From Gorsachius magnificus (taxonomy: Eukaryota > Chordata > Aves > Pelecaniformes > Ardeidae): a stretch of DNA of 64,000 bases. A model generated the notes under the pieces. The model made no database searches. It was not told where the DNA came from and saw only the letters and a list, made by a program, of their open reading frames with translations. Where the stretch lies: positions 2,624,419 to 2,688,418 of the forward strand of contig CM067104.1 in NCBI GenBank assembly GCA_034008185.1. Direction: 5' to 3'. A program made the translations under genes and the position numbers. Numbering within the stretch: the first letter of the stretch is position 1; the number at the start of each line of letters is the position of its first letter. Below are positions 29,925-40,900 of the stretch, in pieces.

Positions 29925-31300
29925 GGGGGGTGTGAGGCATTTGGGGTGTGCGTGGGGCTGTAAGTGGGGTGTTTGGGGAGCTGGGGGGCACTGGGACTGT
30001 GTGGGGGGAAGGGGCGTCTCTGGGGGGGTGGGAGTAGGCGGGGTGCTGGGGGCGGTTGTGGGGGGGGGGGGCCGGGGCAGTGAGTGGGGAGTTTGGGGAC
30101 ATCAGGGGTGCCCAGCGGGTCTGAGCAGCCCAGGGCTGCTGATTCCTCCCGCTGGTTTTTGGGGCGCTCGTGTGCCTGGAGAGGGTTTCCCGGAGCAGCT
30201 GCTCCATCGCCTGCCCCGGGCAGAAGGGGAGGCCGAGGGGCCGGTGCTTCCCTGGCTCCTTCCTGACCCGCCTGGGGATGGAGGGGACGTTCGCTTGCCT
30301 CCAGCCCTCCGGCACTTCTCCCCGTCACCGTGCCCCGTCGGAGGTGCTCGGGGGCGCCCTGGCAACGGCGTCAGCCCCTGGCCCCTCGCTGGGGCGGATG
30401 GAGCGAGCGGGTGGTGAACAATGGAGTTTATTGGTGTAAAACCGCGGGTGAACGACGTTCAGTGGTGAACACGACGGTGGTTTAGAGGGTTCGCTGGCAA
30501 GGGACACTGGGTTATTTACTGCATGGAGGCCAGGGTCTGCCCAGACTGCCGGGGAGACGCTCCCGTTGGGTCATGAGGGTCGGAAAAGATCCGTGTGCTT
30601 TCTGAGCTGCTCCTCGGAGCGGAGCCGAGGTGCGGCTGGATCCAGTCCTGGTGCCAGGTTTGGGTCGAAAGGGTCCCCTACGCGCAATCGCCCCGTTCTG
30701 TCGCTCAGCCAAGGTTTCAGAGCTCAGCGCGCCGCGAGCCACTCGCCGAGGAGCTGCTGCGGTGAGGAACCTCCCAGCCTCGAGGAGCGACCCTGAGCGG
30801 CGGTCCCTGCTCCCGGGGAGATCCTGGCGTGCGGCCGCTGCCCTGCGGGAGCGCTCCAGGGGCTCTGGGGCTGCTCAGCGTTGATGGGGGTGCTTGGATG
30901 GTTGGCTCATGCTCATGTTTGCAAAGCCACCGCAGATTTTAGTTCCCTCGCTGCGCTCAGGTGGGCGCATTGCGCCAGAGCCCTTGGCCACCCTGTTGGT
31001 ACGGGTCTGCCCCGCATCCACCTTGGGCTGGATGCCCCCGTCCCGACCTCCAGGGGTGGTGTCGCCTGAGCAGGGGGTGGGAAGGGGGGCGCACCGCCAG
31101 GCTCGCCGAGGGGTCAGCGTTGCCATTGGACTTGCCGAATTGGAGAAAAGCGCCTTAAAGCTCGGCCGCGTCTGTGCCGGCCGGGATGGGTGGACGTGCT
31201 GAGCCCTTCTGGACGCCCGGCCCCCCCCGGCGCGCGAGGAGGCCCCGATGACTCCGCCAGGGCAGCGCTGCCGCCCTCCTGACGACAGCGAGCTGAGCTG
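29925..31300 (+). repeat. Rearranged third partial copy of DCTN2 intron segments
   Basis: Just beyond arm A, three intron pieces recur in the same orientation but joined differently. 29,925-30,060 matches intron 1 (21,235-21,362). 30,085-30,115 matches the reverse of arm B 45,810-45,840. 30,139-30,374 and 31,088-31,290 match 25,853-26,088 and 26,102-26,281 in the CR1-bearing intron. Between the last two lies a 0.7-kb sequence absent from both arms. No DCTN2 exon is included. Confidence 0.85.
30375..31087. other. 0.7-kb insert of unknown type
   Basis: This segment splits text that is continuous at 26,088-26,102 in arm A, so relative to that copy it is an insertion of about 710 bp replacing about 14 bp. 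On the minus strand AATAAA occurs at the left end (near 30,430), as in a solo LTR or SINE-like unit read from the right. I see no coding frame, no clear terminal TG...CA and no target-site duplication. Confidence 0.45.
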
Positions 31301-31908
31301 GTGCCCTGGGTTCCCCCCGGCCGCGCTCCCAGGGCACACGGGGGGGTTGGGGGGGGGGGTGTCCTCCTTGCACGTGCCTGGCGCTGCAGCAACGGCCGCC
31401 TGCTCGCTAAAACCAGTGACCGCGGTTTAGAGGGCTCTCATCCCCCCGACTTACGGTATCAGTTTGGTGACCCAGGTGGGACTCAGCGCTTGAGCCTCGA
31501 CGGTTCCTGGGATCGCAGGACCTCAGCCGGCACCGAGGAATTCTCGGGGAGAACCTTGATCCCCGGAGCGCAGAGCCCCCGAGCGCAGACCTCTGATCTG
31601 TGAGCGCTGAGCGGTTCTCTTGGGAAATGTGGTTTCCCACCCGTGAGCCGCAGTGAAAGCTCCACAGGGTTGGGTTTGAGACCCAGGCTGGAGTTATAAA
31701 TCCCCACTGGGTTATATAAAAAAAAGAGAAAGTTTGGTAAATGTTGACTCCAAGTGCAGTGATTGTTACCGTGGGGGGGTGTGGGGGGGCTGTTTGTGTC
31801 GCTGTTGTGCACACGTGTGTGCGTTATTCTTTGTATTTAACATGGGCTCTGGATCATTTGTGGGTGGGGGAGTTCTAAAGGAATCAGCTTTGGGCTGTAG
31901 TTGGAGTA

Positions 31909-32745
31909 GAATCATGGAATCACGGAATGGTTTGGGTGGGAAGGGACCCCTAGAGGTCACCCAGCCCAACCCCCCCGCAGGAGCAGGGACACCTTGAACC
32001 AGACCAGGTTGCTCACAGCCCCGTCCAACCTGGCCTGGGATGTTCCCAGGGATGGGGCCTCCAGCCCCTCTCTGGGCAACCCCTGCCAGGGTTTCACCAC
32101 CCTCCCGGTAAAGAATTTCTTCCTTAGATCCAGCCTAAACCTCCCCTGCTTCAGTTTCAAACCATCCCCCCGTGTCCTGGCCCAGCCCTGCTCAAAAGCT
32201 TGTCCCCGTCTTCCCTGGGGGCCCCCTTGAAGCCCTGAGCGGCCGCAATCAGGTCCCCCCGCAGCCTCCTCTTCCCCAGGCTGAACCCCCCCAACTCTCC
32301 CAGCCCGGCCCCGCAGCAGAGGGGCTCCAGCCCTCGCAGCATTTTTGTGGCCCCCTCTGGCCCCGCTCCAACAGGTCCAGGTCCTCCTTGTGCCAAGGGC
32401 TCCCGAGCTGGGCGCAGGGCTCTGGGGGGGTCTCAGCGGAGCGGAGCAGAGGGGCAGAATCCCCCCCCGGCCCCGCTGGCCCCACTGCTGGGGATGCAGC
32501 CCAGGGCAGGGTTGGCTTCTGGGCTGCCAGCGCCCATGGCCGGCTCATGCCCAGCTTTTCGTCCCCCAGCAGCCCCAGGTCCCTCTGGGCAGGGCTGCTC
32601 TCCATCCCCTCATCCCTGGATGGATCCCGGGGGTTGCCCCCACCCAGGGGCAGGACCTTGCCCTTGGCCTTGTTGAACCTCATGAGGTCCCCATGACCCC
32701 CCCTCTCCAGCTTGGCCGGGTCTCTTTGGATGTTGGAGGTCGGCT
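31909..32745 (-). mobile_element. CR1 LINE fragment inside the ERV leader/gag region
   Basis: Minus-strand CR1 with its 3' end at the left (GAATCATGGAATCACGGAATG, 31,910) and a truncated 5' end near 32,745. Closely related to the copy at 1-720. It lies between the retroviral leader and the gag relic, so it inserted after the provirus. Confidence 0.88.
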
Positions 32746-34436
32746 CAGAACAAGCAGCAGGAGGAGGAGGAGGTCGAGGTGTTGGTGGCCCCAAAGCTGA
32801 GGTGGAGGCCTCAGAATTGTGGGTCTGATCCCTCGGGAACAGAGGGATGGGACAATGAATCCCTGAGAGCTGCTGTGGGAACAGCTCCGGTGGTGGAGAG
32901 AACTTGCAGCCGATGGGGAGTTGTGTTGCAGGCCCCGTTGCAGCAAGCAGTTGGGAACACTGGTCCGGGCACGGTGGAAGTGCCTTAAATCACTGGAGAA
33001 AAGCTGCTGGTGGCTCTCGGGACGATCCTGATGGGGTGGCGAGTGCTTTTGAGCGGGTGATCAGAGCTCAGGACCCAGACTGGAAGGGTCTCGAGGCAAT
33101 CGTGCAAACGGGCAACGCCGCGAGACCTCCGGGCGAGGCTCCGGCAGCGGCAGGGGTGCTGCGGGGCAGCTGAACAGCAGCTTCCCTCAGCGGGTCCGGA
33201 CTGGCACCCTCACGGTGAGGGGGACAAATGGGTGTTAACCCAAGATCAGATTGTGTTGGGCGGAAGAAATGCTGCGCCCACAGCGATAAATTCGTCAGAA
33301 TTAGATGGAATTAAATGAGGAAGAGAGGAATCTCCAACTGATTCCCTAAATAAATCGAAGGAAGCTGCCCGGAAGTTTGCAGCCCTTGATCCCGGGACCG
33401 AGGAGGGGAAGAGCCCGTCAGCAGCTTTGTTTACCGGGCAGATTGCTGGTGTCATTCGGAACACGTTGCAAAAGCCATCGGGGGCAGATGCCAGAGGTTT
33501 GGGAAGGTTGTTGGATGCGGCTCGGACAGTCTACAGGAACAGGGATCGGCTGGAGGAGAAAGGCAATGCCGGACCGATGGCTGCGCTGGGAGGAACCCGG
33601 GGTCCTCCAGGAGGATTTGGGGGTGGATTCAGAGGTGGTTATCGAGGAAGAGGACGTGGTAGAGGGTTCCTGAAGTCCCTTGTAGGAGACGCTCAATGTG
33701 TGTGTTGTAAAAAGGAGGCACCGGAAGCGAGGGTGCCAGAAATTTGGGAATTGGACATTCCCGTGTTTGCTGTAGAAGCAAGGGACTGGAGGAGGGAGCG
33801 GAGGAATCTGCCCCAGCAGAGCCTCTGGTTGAACTTGGGCTGGGGAAGATGAAACCGAGAAAGTTCAGTTGATACCAGGGCGACTCGTTCAGTGCTAAAC
33901 GCAGAGAGACACGAATCGGGGCGCGGCGCTGCGGGGACCATCGCTGCGACGGGGAGGTGAGTGCCCCGGCCCCTTCTTAATACCTTGGAGATTTGGAATT
34001 GGCAAACGATGGGTAAGGCGCCAGGTTTGGTACCTGCCGGCTGCGCCAGGGCCCCCACCAGGCCTGGATTTAGGCCGAAATAAAGTTCAGAAATGGCAAA
34101 GTGGAAGCAATAAAGCCTGAGTCTAAATTTGTCTGAGCTTCAATCCTGTTCTCACGGGAAATTGGGGAGGTGGAAGAGAAAATTCCAGCTGAAGTTGTGA
34201 ATGCGGTGATCCCCATCGCCTGGGCAGGAGGGCCACCGGGGGATCAGAGCGAGCGGGACCCCTACGGACGGACCTCAAACAGGGGTGGCACCAGTGAGGT
34301 TGAAACAATCTCCTGTAAAATTAGGAGCCAAAACGGGGTTAGCAGCGATTCTACAGGAAGCCTTAAAGTAGGGACTGGTGAGAAAGTGTGAATCTAAGTA
34401 CGAAACTGCTATCCTGCCTGTTAGGAAAGCTGATGG

Positions 34437-35247
34437 AGAATCCCAGAATCCCAGCATGGCCGGGGTTGGCAGGGCCCTCGGGAGCTCCCCCAGTGCCACC
34501 CCCATGCCCAAGCAGGCTCACCCAGGGGACACAGGACAGCGGCCAGGCGGGGGTTGAATATCTCCAGAGAAGGAGACTCCACAGCCCCCCTGGGCAGCCT
34601 GGGCCAGGGCTCGGGCACCCTCACAGTCAAGAAGTTCTTCCTCCCGTTCACCTGGAACCTCTTTTGCTTCAGGTTGTGCCCATTGCCCCTTGTCCTGTCA
34701 CTGGGCACCACTGGGAAGAGTCTGGCTCCGTCCTCGTGACCCCGACCCTTGAGATATTTGTAGGTGTTGATGAGATCCCCTCTCAGCCTTCTCTTCTCCA
34801 GGCTGAACAAGCCCAGCTCCCTCAGCCTTTCCTCGTAGGGCAGATGCTCCAGTCCCCCCATCATCCCTGTTGCCCTCCTCTGGACTCTCTCCAGTAGCTC
34901 CTCATCCTTCTTGAACCGGGCAGTCCAGAACTGGACACAGAGCCCCAGGTGGGGTCTCCCCAGGGCAGAGCAGAGGGGGAGGAGAACCTCCCTCACCCTG
35001 CTGGCCATGCTTCTCTTGATGCCTTCTTGGCCACCGGGCACCCTGCTGGCTCATGGCCACCTTGTCGTCCCCCAGGACTCCCAGGTCCCTCTGGGCAGAG
35101 CTGCTTCCCAGCAGGTCAGCCCCCAGCCTGTCCTGGTGCCTGGGGTTCAACCTCCCCAGGGGCAGCACTCAGCACTTGCCCGTGTTGAACTCCATCACGT
35201 TCCTCTCCGCCCAACTCTCCAGCCTGGCCAGGTCCCGCTGACCTGTG
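34437..35247 (-). mobile_element. CR1 LINE inserted in the ERV reverse-transcriptase region
   Basis: Minus-strand CR1 of a different subfamily. Its left end carries GAATCCCAGAATCCCAGCAT, and the frame reads [20 protein letters not shown] and similar C-terminal CR1 text. Retroviral pol text stops at about 34,436 and resumes at about 35,252, so the insertion is nested. There is no obvious target-site duplication, as is usual for CR1. Confidence 0.88.
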
Positions 35248-36892
35248 AGGGATCGGTTCAGGATCTGAGAGCAGTGAATGGAATGGTCCAAGGTCTCCAC
35301 CCTGTGGTGGCAAATCCTCACGGGCGGCTGATGGCTCCTACAGAAGAGCGCGGGCAGTTTACAGAAGCATCCCACTTGGTTCTGAGAGCCAGGAATTGTT
35401 TGCCTTTGAGTGGGAAAATCCTGAAAGGGGAAGGAAGACCCAATATCCTGGGACAGCGCTGCCGCAAGGATTCAAAAACAGGCCGATGATTTTTGGAAAC
35501 CAATCAGCAAAAGAATTGGAACTGTGGAGATGAGGCAATGAACAGGACAACGCTGCAGTGCGCTGGCAGCAGCTGGGAACGCCCGGGTGGAGCGCGTGGA
35601 GCTGACCGTCAGCCCATTACATCTCCTGGGCCTCGGCGGCTATCGAGCGTCGAAGGAAAAGGCTCAAACTGCGCATGGAGCCGTCGCATCCCTGGGGTTT
35701 GAGAGCCTGCAGGGACAGAGGCTGCTGAGGAGAGGGAGGGAAGAAGCTCTTTGCCAAACCCCAGAACCTCGGAACACCCCCCAAGCTGGGAATCTTCTTA
35801 GGAACGGCGGGGTGGTGTCGTCTGTGGGTCTGGGGCCGGTGATGAAACCTGCGCGGGGGTCGCTGATGCCATCGGAAGGTCCCTGCCGCGGGCAGGCGAA
35901 AGTCGGGCGCATGCGTTCAACCTGGAAGGGCCTCGACGGAAGCTCCAGAACCAGGGCTGCCCTAATTTAGCGAAGCCTTCAGGCTGCGGCCCTCGGCATT
36001 TCCACCCAGCGCTTGGTTCCCTGAGCGATGGGATCCAGGGCATCAGCGATGCCCTGGACGCTTCGGAGCAGGAGCTGCACCAGGATTACGAACAGGAGAG
36101 GCAGGGAAGCGCACGCTGGGCCAGGGGATTTGTGTTCCACGCATGGCAGCCACGGTGTGGGCCCAGAAGGGCATTGGCTCTCCCCGAGGGGAATGCTAAA
36201 ATGTCGAGTGGCACTGGCGGAACCGGGCGATCCAACCCCGCCACCGCGCTCAACCCCGCTGCGCTCCTCTGGGCTCGACGGGGGCAAGGCAGCCCTGAAC
36301 ACGACGGCCTGCGGGCTCTTGAGGTTTATTCGAGCAAGGTCTGACGTGGAGGACGTTCCCTTACAGAAGCCGGGTGGCGACTGCACGCGGACGGCGGCAG
36401 CTTTGAGAGAGAAGGAACATCAGGACACGCAGCGGGAGCGGCACGAGCGCTGCCCACCAAACCATCGGCACAAAGGGCCGGACTGATGGCGCTCGGCCGA
36501 GCTCGGCAGCGAAGTGAAGGCAAACGCGTGGACGTTTGGGCTGGTTCAGAACGTGGCTTCGGAGCAGCGCCTGCATGGAGCCCTTCGGAATGCAAGGAGA
36601 TGGTTATCGGCACACAGGATGGAGATGAAGCACCAAGAAGGAATTCTGAGGTTGCCTGAGAGCGTAAGAACCTCTGCTCTGTAGCCACTGCGCCCTGCAA
36701 AGCTCCCCAGTGGGGACGAGCCAAGAAAGGGGACGGGGGCTGCTCTGGTGCACAGCGAGCTGCAGAAAGGGCTCGGGGAATGGAGGCCCAGCTCTAGCGC
36801 CAGCAAAGAGATGTGGGCCAGAAACCTCCAACGTGTGATAAGCCAGGTCTAAAATTAACAGAGACTTTGAAAGCAGAGAAATGGGAAAATGG

Positions 36893-37105
36893 ACATTGGG
36901 AACAATTCCTTCCCCAAAGGGCTGTCAGGCGCTGGAAGGGGCTGCCCAGGGAAGGGGTCGAGTCCCCGTCCCTGCGGGTGTTTAACAGCCGGGCAGAGGC
37001 GGGGCTGAGAGATGGGGTTTGGGGGTGGGATGGCAGGGGTAGGGGTTGGTGATCTTGGTGATCTCAGAGGGCTTTTCCAGCACAAACGATCCCATGATTC
37101 TATGG
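36893..37105 (+). mobile_element. CR1 3' tail, plus strand
   Basis: The same tail type as 1,680-1,900: GGGAACAATTCCTTCCCCAA to a terminal GATCCCATGATTCTATGGATT. Only about 210 bp remains. Confidence 0.85.
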
Positions 37106-37348
37106 ATTCCCGAGACACGGTGCTGTTACCATGAGAGGCACCTGGTTCCTCTTACCACCACTTGGATACTCTCTGGCATGGACCAGACAGTCTGGGAGAT
37201 GAAGATTCCCAAACTGAATTGATCATCTCTAGGTCAAACGTATCCTGGATTATAAATCTGGCACCATAAGAGAGGACGCCTGCATTCTAAAACAACAGAT
37301 GGACTCTTCGAGAGGTTCCCTGCCAAGCTTCTAACGGCAGCACCGGCC
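37106..37348. other. Spacer edge, unclassified
   Basis: 240 bp of more AT-rich sequence between a CR1 tail and the start of arm B. It may be further provirus remnant, but I see no diagnostic motif. Confidence 0.4.
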
Positions 37349-37726
37349 CCACGGCTGGACCCACGCAGGGTTGGCTTAGTGCGAGGTTCTCCCTCACCAA
37401 AAACCAAGGTTCCCCCCTCCCCATCCCCCAGGACCAGCAATAATCACCTCCGCCAGCCTGGGGGGGCCGCGCACCCCTGCCCCGGGTCGTCCCCATCCCC
37501 ACACGCAGGCGCCACCCCCTGCCCCACGGGTGGCAACGAGGAGACGCCCCCCCCGTGGGTCGCAGCTTCCGACAGAGCGACTGGAGCCAGCACGGCCAGG
37601 AGGCTGCGGGGGGCTGGGGGGGGCCATGCACCACAAAAAGTCGCGTTTAAATCCCGGCGGCTGGGCCCTGCTCGTGCCCCACAGCCCGAAGGAGATCTCA
37701 ACACGGATGCACCTTGAGCTGAGCCG

Positions 37727-37732
37727 TTTACT
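37727..37732 (-). terminator. DCTN2: Probable polyadenylation signal AGTAAA, DCTN2 copy B
   Basis: Reverse complement of the AGTAAA in copy A, in the same context, about 210 bp past the stop codon. Confidence 0.6.
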
Positions 37733-37942
37733 GGGGTAAACTGGGGGGGGGGAACAGACACGCCCCCCACCCCAAGGTGGGAACGGAGGGGTGGGGAGGC
37801 CCCTCCAGCCCCCCCGCTGGGGGGGCAGAGCCAGGGTGTGCAGAGCCGGGGCTGGTACCTGTGGGGGGCAGGCAGCGATGCCCTGGGGGTGGCAGGGCCC
37901 AGGGGGGCAGGGACGCCCAGTGTGGGGGTCTCCAGGGCGCTC

Positions 37943-40900
37943 TCACTTCTGCAAACGCTTGATGCGGGCATCGATGTCCGCAAAGTTCTCCTCTACGATG
38001 GCCAGGTTCTCCTTCATCGTCTTCTGGACCTGGGGGGGGCAAGTGGTCAGGGGAGGAGCAGGATGGGGACCCCGCTCCACCCCCGCGGGTGCTGGTGGGA
38101 CCCACCTCCGCCAGCAGCACGGTGCTGTCCTTGAGAGCCCCAGCTATCTCCTGCTGCGTGGTGTCCAGGTGCACCAGGACCTGCCCGAACCGCGTGGCTG
38201 GGAGGGAGGAGAAAGCTCAGGGCCGGGGGGGAGCAGGCCCCCCCCTTGAGATGCTCCCGTCCCCAGCCATGCCACCGCCCCCAGCACCCCCTCCGGCCCC
38301 TCACCTTGCTCGTGCAGGTCCCTGAGGGTCACCAGCCTCTGCACAACGTCAGGCAGGGTGCTGGCCACGGGCTCCCAGCGCTGCATCGTCTCATAGATCT
38401 GGTGGATCTGGGCCACGGGGCGGGGAAGAGGTGGGGGGGGTGGGCACAGCCTGGGGGGGGGGGGCTCCACCCCTCCCCCGCCACGCCGGGGTGCCTTTGG
38501 GGCGCCCTCCCCACCACCTCTTACCTTGCTCTGGGTGTCGGCATCTTGCACGGTTGCCTTGTGCTTGGCAATTTCGTTCACCTTCCCCAGGACGCTCTGG
38601 CGCGGGGGGAGCAGAAGGGAGACCCCAAATCCAGCAGTGCCCACCCCCGATGGCCCGGCCCCGGCCAGGGCCGTCCCGCGGCTCCCCCGCGGCCCCGCGC
38701 GGCTCCCTCCTTCCGCCCGTCCCTCACCTGCAGCCGCGCCTCCACTTGGTCCAGCACGGCCACGTCCAGGATGTTGACCTTGGCCTGCAGCACCTGCACG
38801 GTCTCCTGGGGAGGGAGAGCAGGGTGAGGGGCGACACGGCAGCACCCTGGGGCTGCCCCCGCCCCGTGCTGCGGGCAGGGCTGGGGCGAAAGGCACCCTG
38901 CAGGCCCCCACCCCCGGCCCCACTCACCACCAGGCTGCTGCCCTTCAGCCCGGCCAACAGCGGGTTCTGTGGGGAAGGAAACGGCATCAGTGGGGCGGGA
39001 GGGGGGGCCGGCAGCGGCAGGGCAGGAGCCCCTGCCCCTCACCTGGCTGTCGGGCTCGCACCGCACCGTCGCCTCCCCCCTTCTCCAGCTCCGCCATGGG
39101 GGCCCGCCCCGTCGCTCAAAGGTGACGGCGTCTCCGGCGGGCGCGGGGGCTTTGGCGGGGCTCTTCCCCGCCGCCGCCTTGCTGCACTTGGCCACCTCCA
39201 GCTGCTGCAGCAGGCGCCTGGGCAGGGGGAAAAGGTGGGCGCGGGGCCCCGGCACCGCCCCCCCCCTCGCCCGGGACCCCGCTCACTTGGCCAGGGCGCC
39301 CTCGGGGTCTGCAAAGTCCACGGCTGCGGCGGGGCCCAGCAGCTTCTCCAGGTGGCTGCAGACCACTTGCTGCTTCAGGCCCTCGACCTGCCGGGCCAGG
39401 GCCATGGGCGTCAGCTCCTCCTCCGCCGCCGCCTCCTTCACCACGCTCTGCCGGGGGGAGGAAAGGTGGCCGTGTCACCCCCCGCCGCAGCCCCCCCACC
39501 CGTCCCCAGGCCCGGGCTGAGGCTCACCTGGATCTGCTCCACCTCCCGAACCAGCTCCTGCACCTCGTGCTGCAGCCGCCGGTACCGCTGCTGGGGCGTC
39601 TCCTTGGCACCCAGACCCTCGCCGAGCTGCAGGGAGAGCAACGGGGGGGTCAGGCGGGGGCTCCGGGCCTGCCGCCGGCACCAGGCACCCAGGGCGACAC
39701 GGCACCCAGCTCCCCCCGGGGCCCCCCCCCAGCCCCGCGCGGGGCCGGGGCCGGGGAGGGAGCACCAGCGGCCCGCGAGGCGCCCCGGCGCATCGACGAC
39801 GACCTCCTCCTCCCAGGGACGCCGGGGCCGGCGAGGAGAGGGGCCCCGCTGGAGCTCAGCGGCCCCAACAAGGAGGGGCTCGCCGGGGACGGGGAGCCAA
39901 GGGGCACCTGGGCTGCAGCGACCGGGGAGGGTAGGGTGCCGGGGGGGAGCAGGCTCGGGGCTCCGCAAGGCTGCGCTTGGACGAGCCCCCTGGCATCAGG
40001 CAGCGGCGGGAAGAGGCGCCCAGGAAAGCCGGCTGGTGCCGAAGCCTCCGTCGCCTCCCCCAAGCTCCAGAGCCCCGTCCCAACGCGTGGGCCCTCAGGC
40101 AGCAGAGCCAGGAGGCTGCCAAGGCGAGGGGGAGCCCCTGGCCCAGCCCCGGCACGGCGAGGAAGGGGCAGAGGCCGGAGCAGGGGCAGGGAACCCGGGA
40201 GGAGGAGAGAGAGGCTGCCCGAGCACCCGGGACGAGGTCGGGAAAGCCAGAGCCCAGCCGGAGCTCAGCCTGGCCGCGGAGGTCCAGGGCAACAAGAAGG
40301 GCTCCTGGGAGCGCCCCGACGGGCGGCGAGGGGCAAGGGGGGGCCCTGGCGAATGAGGCGGGGGGGCTGGGGCCGGGGGGGGGCGCCGGCCGAGGCACTG
40401 AAGGCCTCTGCCTCCGGCCCCACCGGCCCTCGGCAATCCCAGGTCACGGAGGCCGGGGGAAAGGCTGGAGCCAGGCAGACGTCCCCTGGGCGGGGGGATC
40501 GGGGCAGGGAGCACGTCAGGACGCTGCACAGACAGACGGACGGACGGACGGACAGAGAGAGGGGGGGAAGGGCGCGGGCACGGCTGGGCTGCACCCGCCA
40601 GGGCTGAGGGATGGGGCCGCGGGGAGCGGCACCAGCCAGGGCCCTGCTGCCCCTGCTCCCCGCAGCCGTCGCCCCCTGCAGAGGCAGCCCAGGCGACAGC
40701 CTGCGGGCAGGGGCGTCCCCACGGCGCTTCTGGGACTGGGAGCGCGGCCGGGGGGAACCCAGGGCACCGGCTCAGCTCGCTGTCGGAGGGCGGCGCGCGC
40801 CCGGCGGAGCCGGGGCCCCCGCGCCCGGGGGGGGCCGGGCGTCCAGAAGGGCTCAGCACGTCCACCCATCCCGGCCGGCACAGACGCGGCCGAGCTTTAA

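Larger units (their letters stand above)
31400..36885 (+). mobile_element. Degenerate gammaretrovirus-like endogenous retrovirus
   Basis: A plus-strand provirus relic. A primer-binding-like TTTGGTGACCC lies at about 31,465, followed by a leader. A gag relic covers about 33,240-33,850: capsid C-terminal text, an Arg/Gly-rich stretch and a broken zinc-knuckle-like CVCC segment. A protease-like site near 33,870-33,895 has its catalytic-motif glycine replaced. RT N-terminal text (34,290-34,436) contains a stop, is split by a CR1, and resumes at about 35,255 with a QDLRAVN motif. Later sequence to about 36,880 is pol-like or unclassified and full of stops. No intact retroviral frame, no env and no clear 3' LTR is visible; it cannot make virus. 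Confidence 0.75.

Noticed and set aside
37106..37348. Possible retroviral env or LTR at the end of the spacer
   Set aside because: Too short and without diagnostic motifs to call.
38431..40356. Plus-strand frame of 641 codons across copy B
   Set aside because: It is the mirror image of the shadow frame in copy A, antisense to DCTN2 exons.
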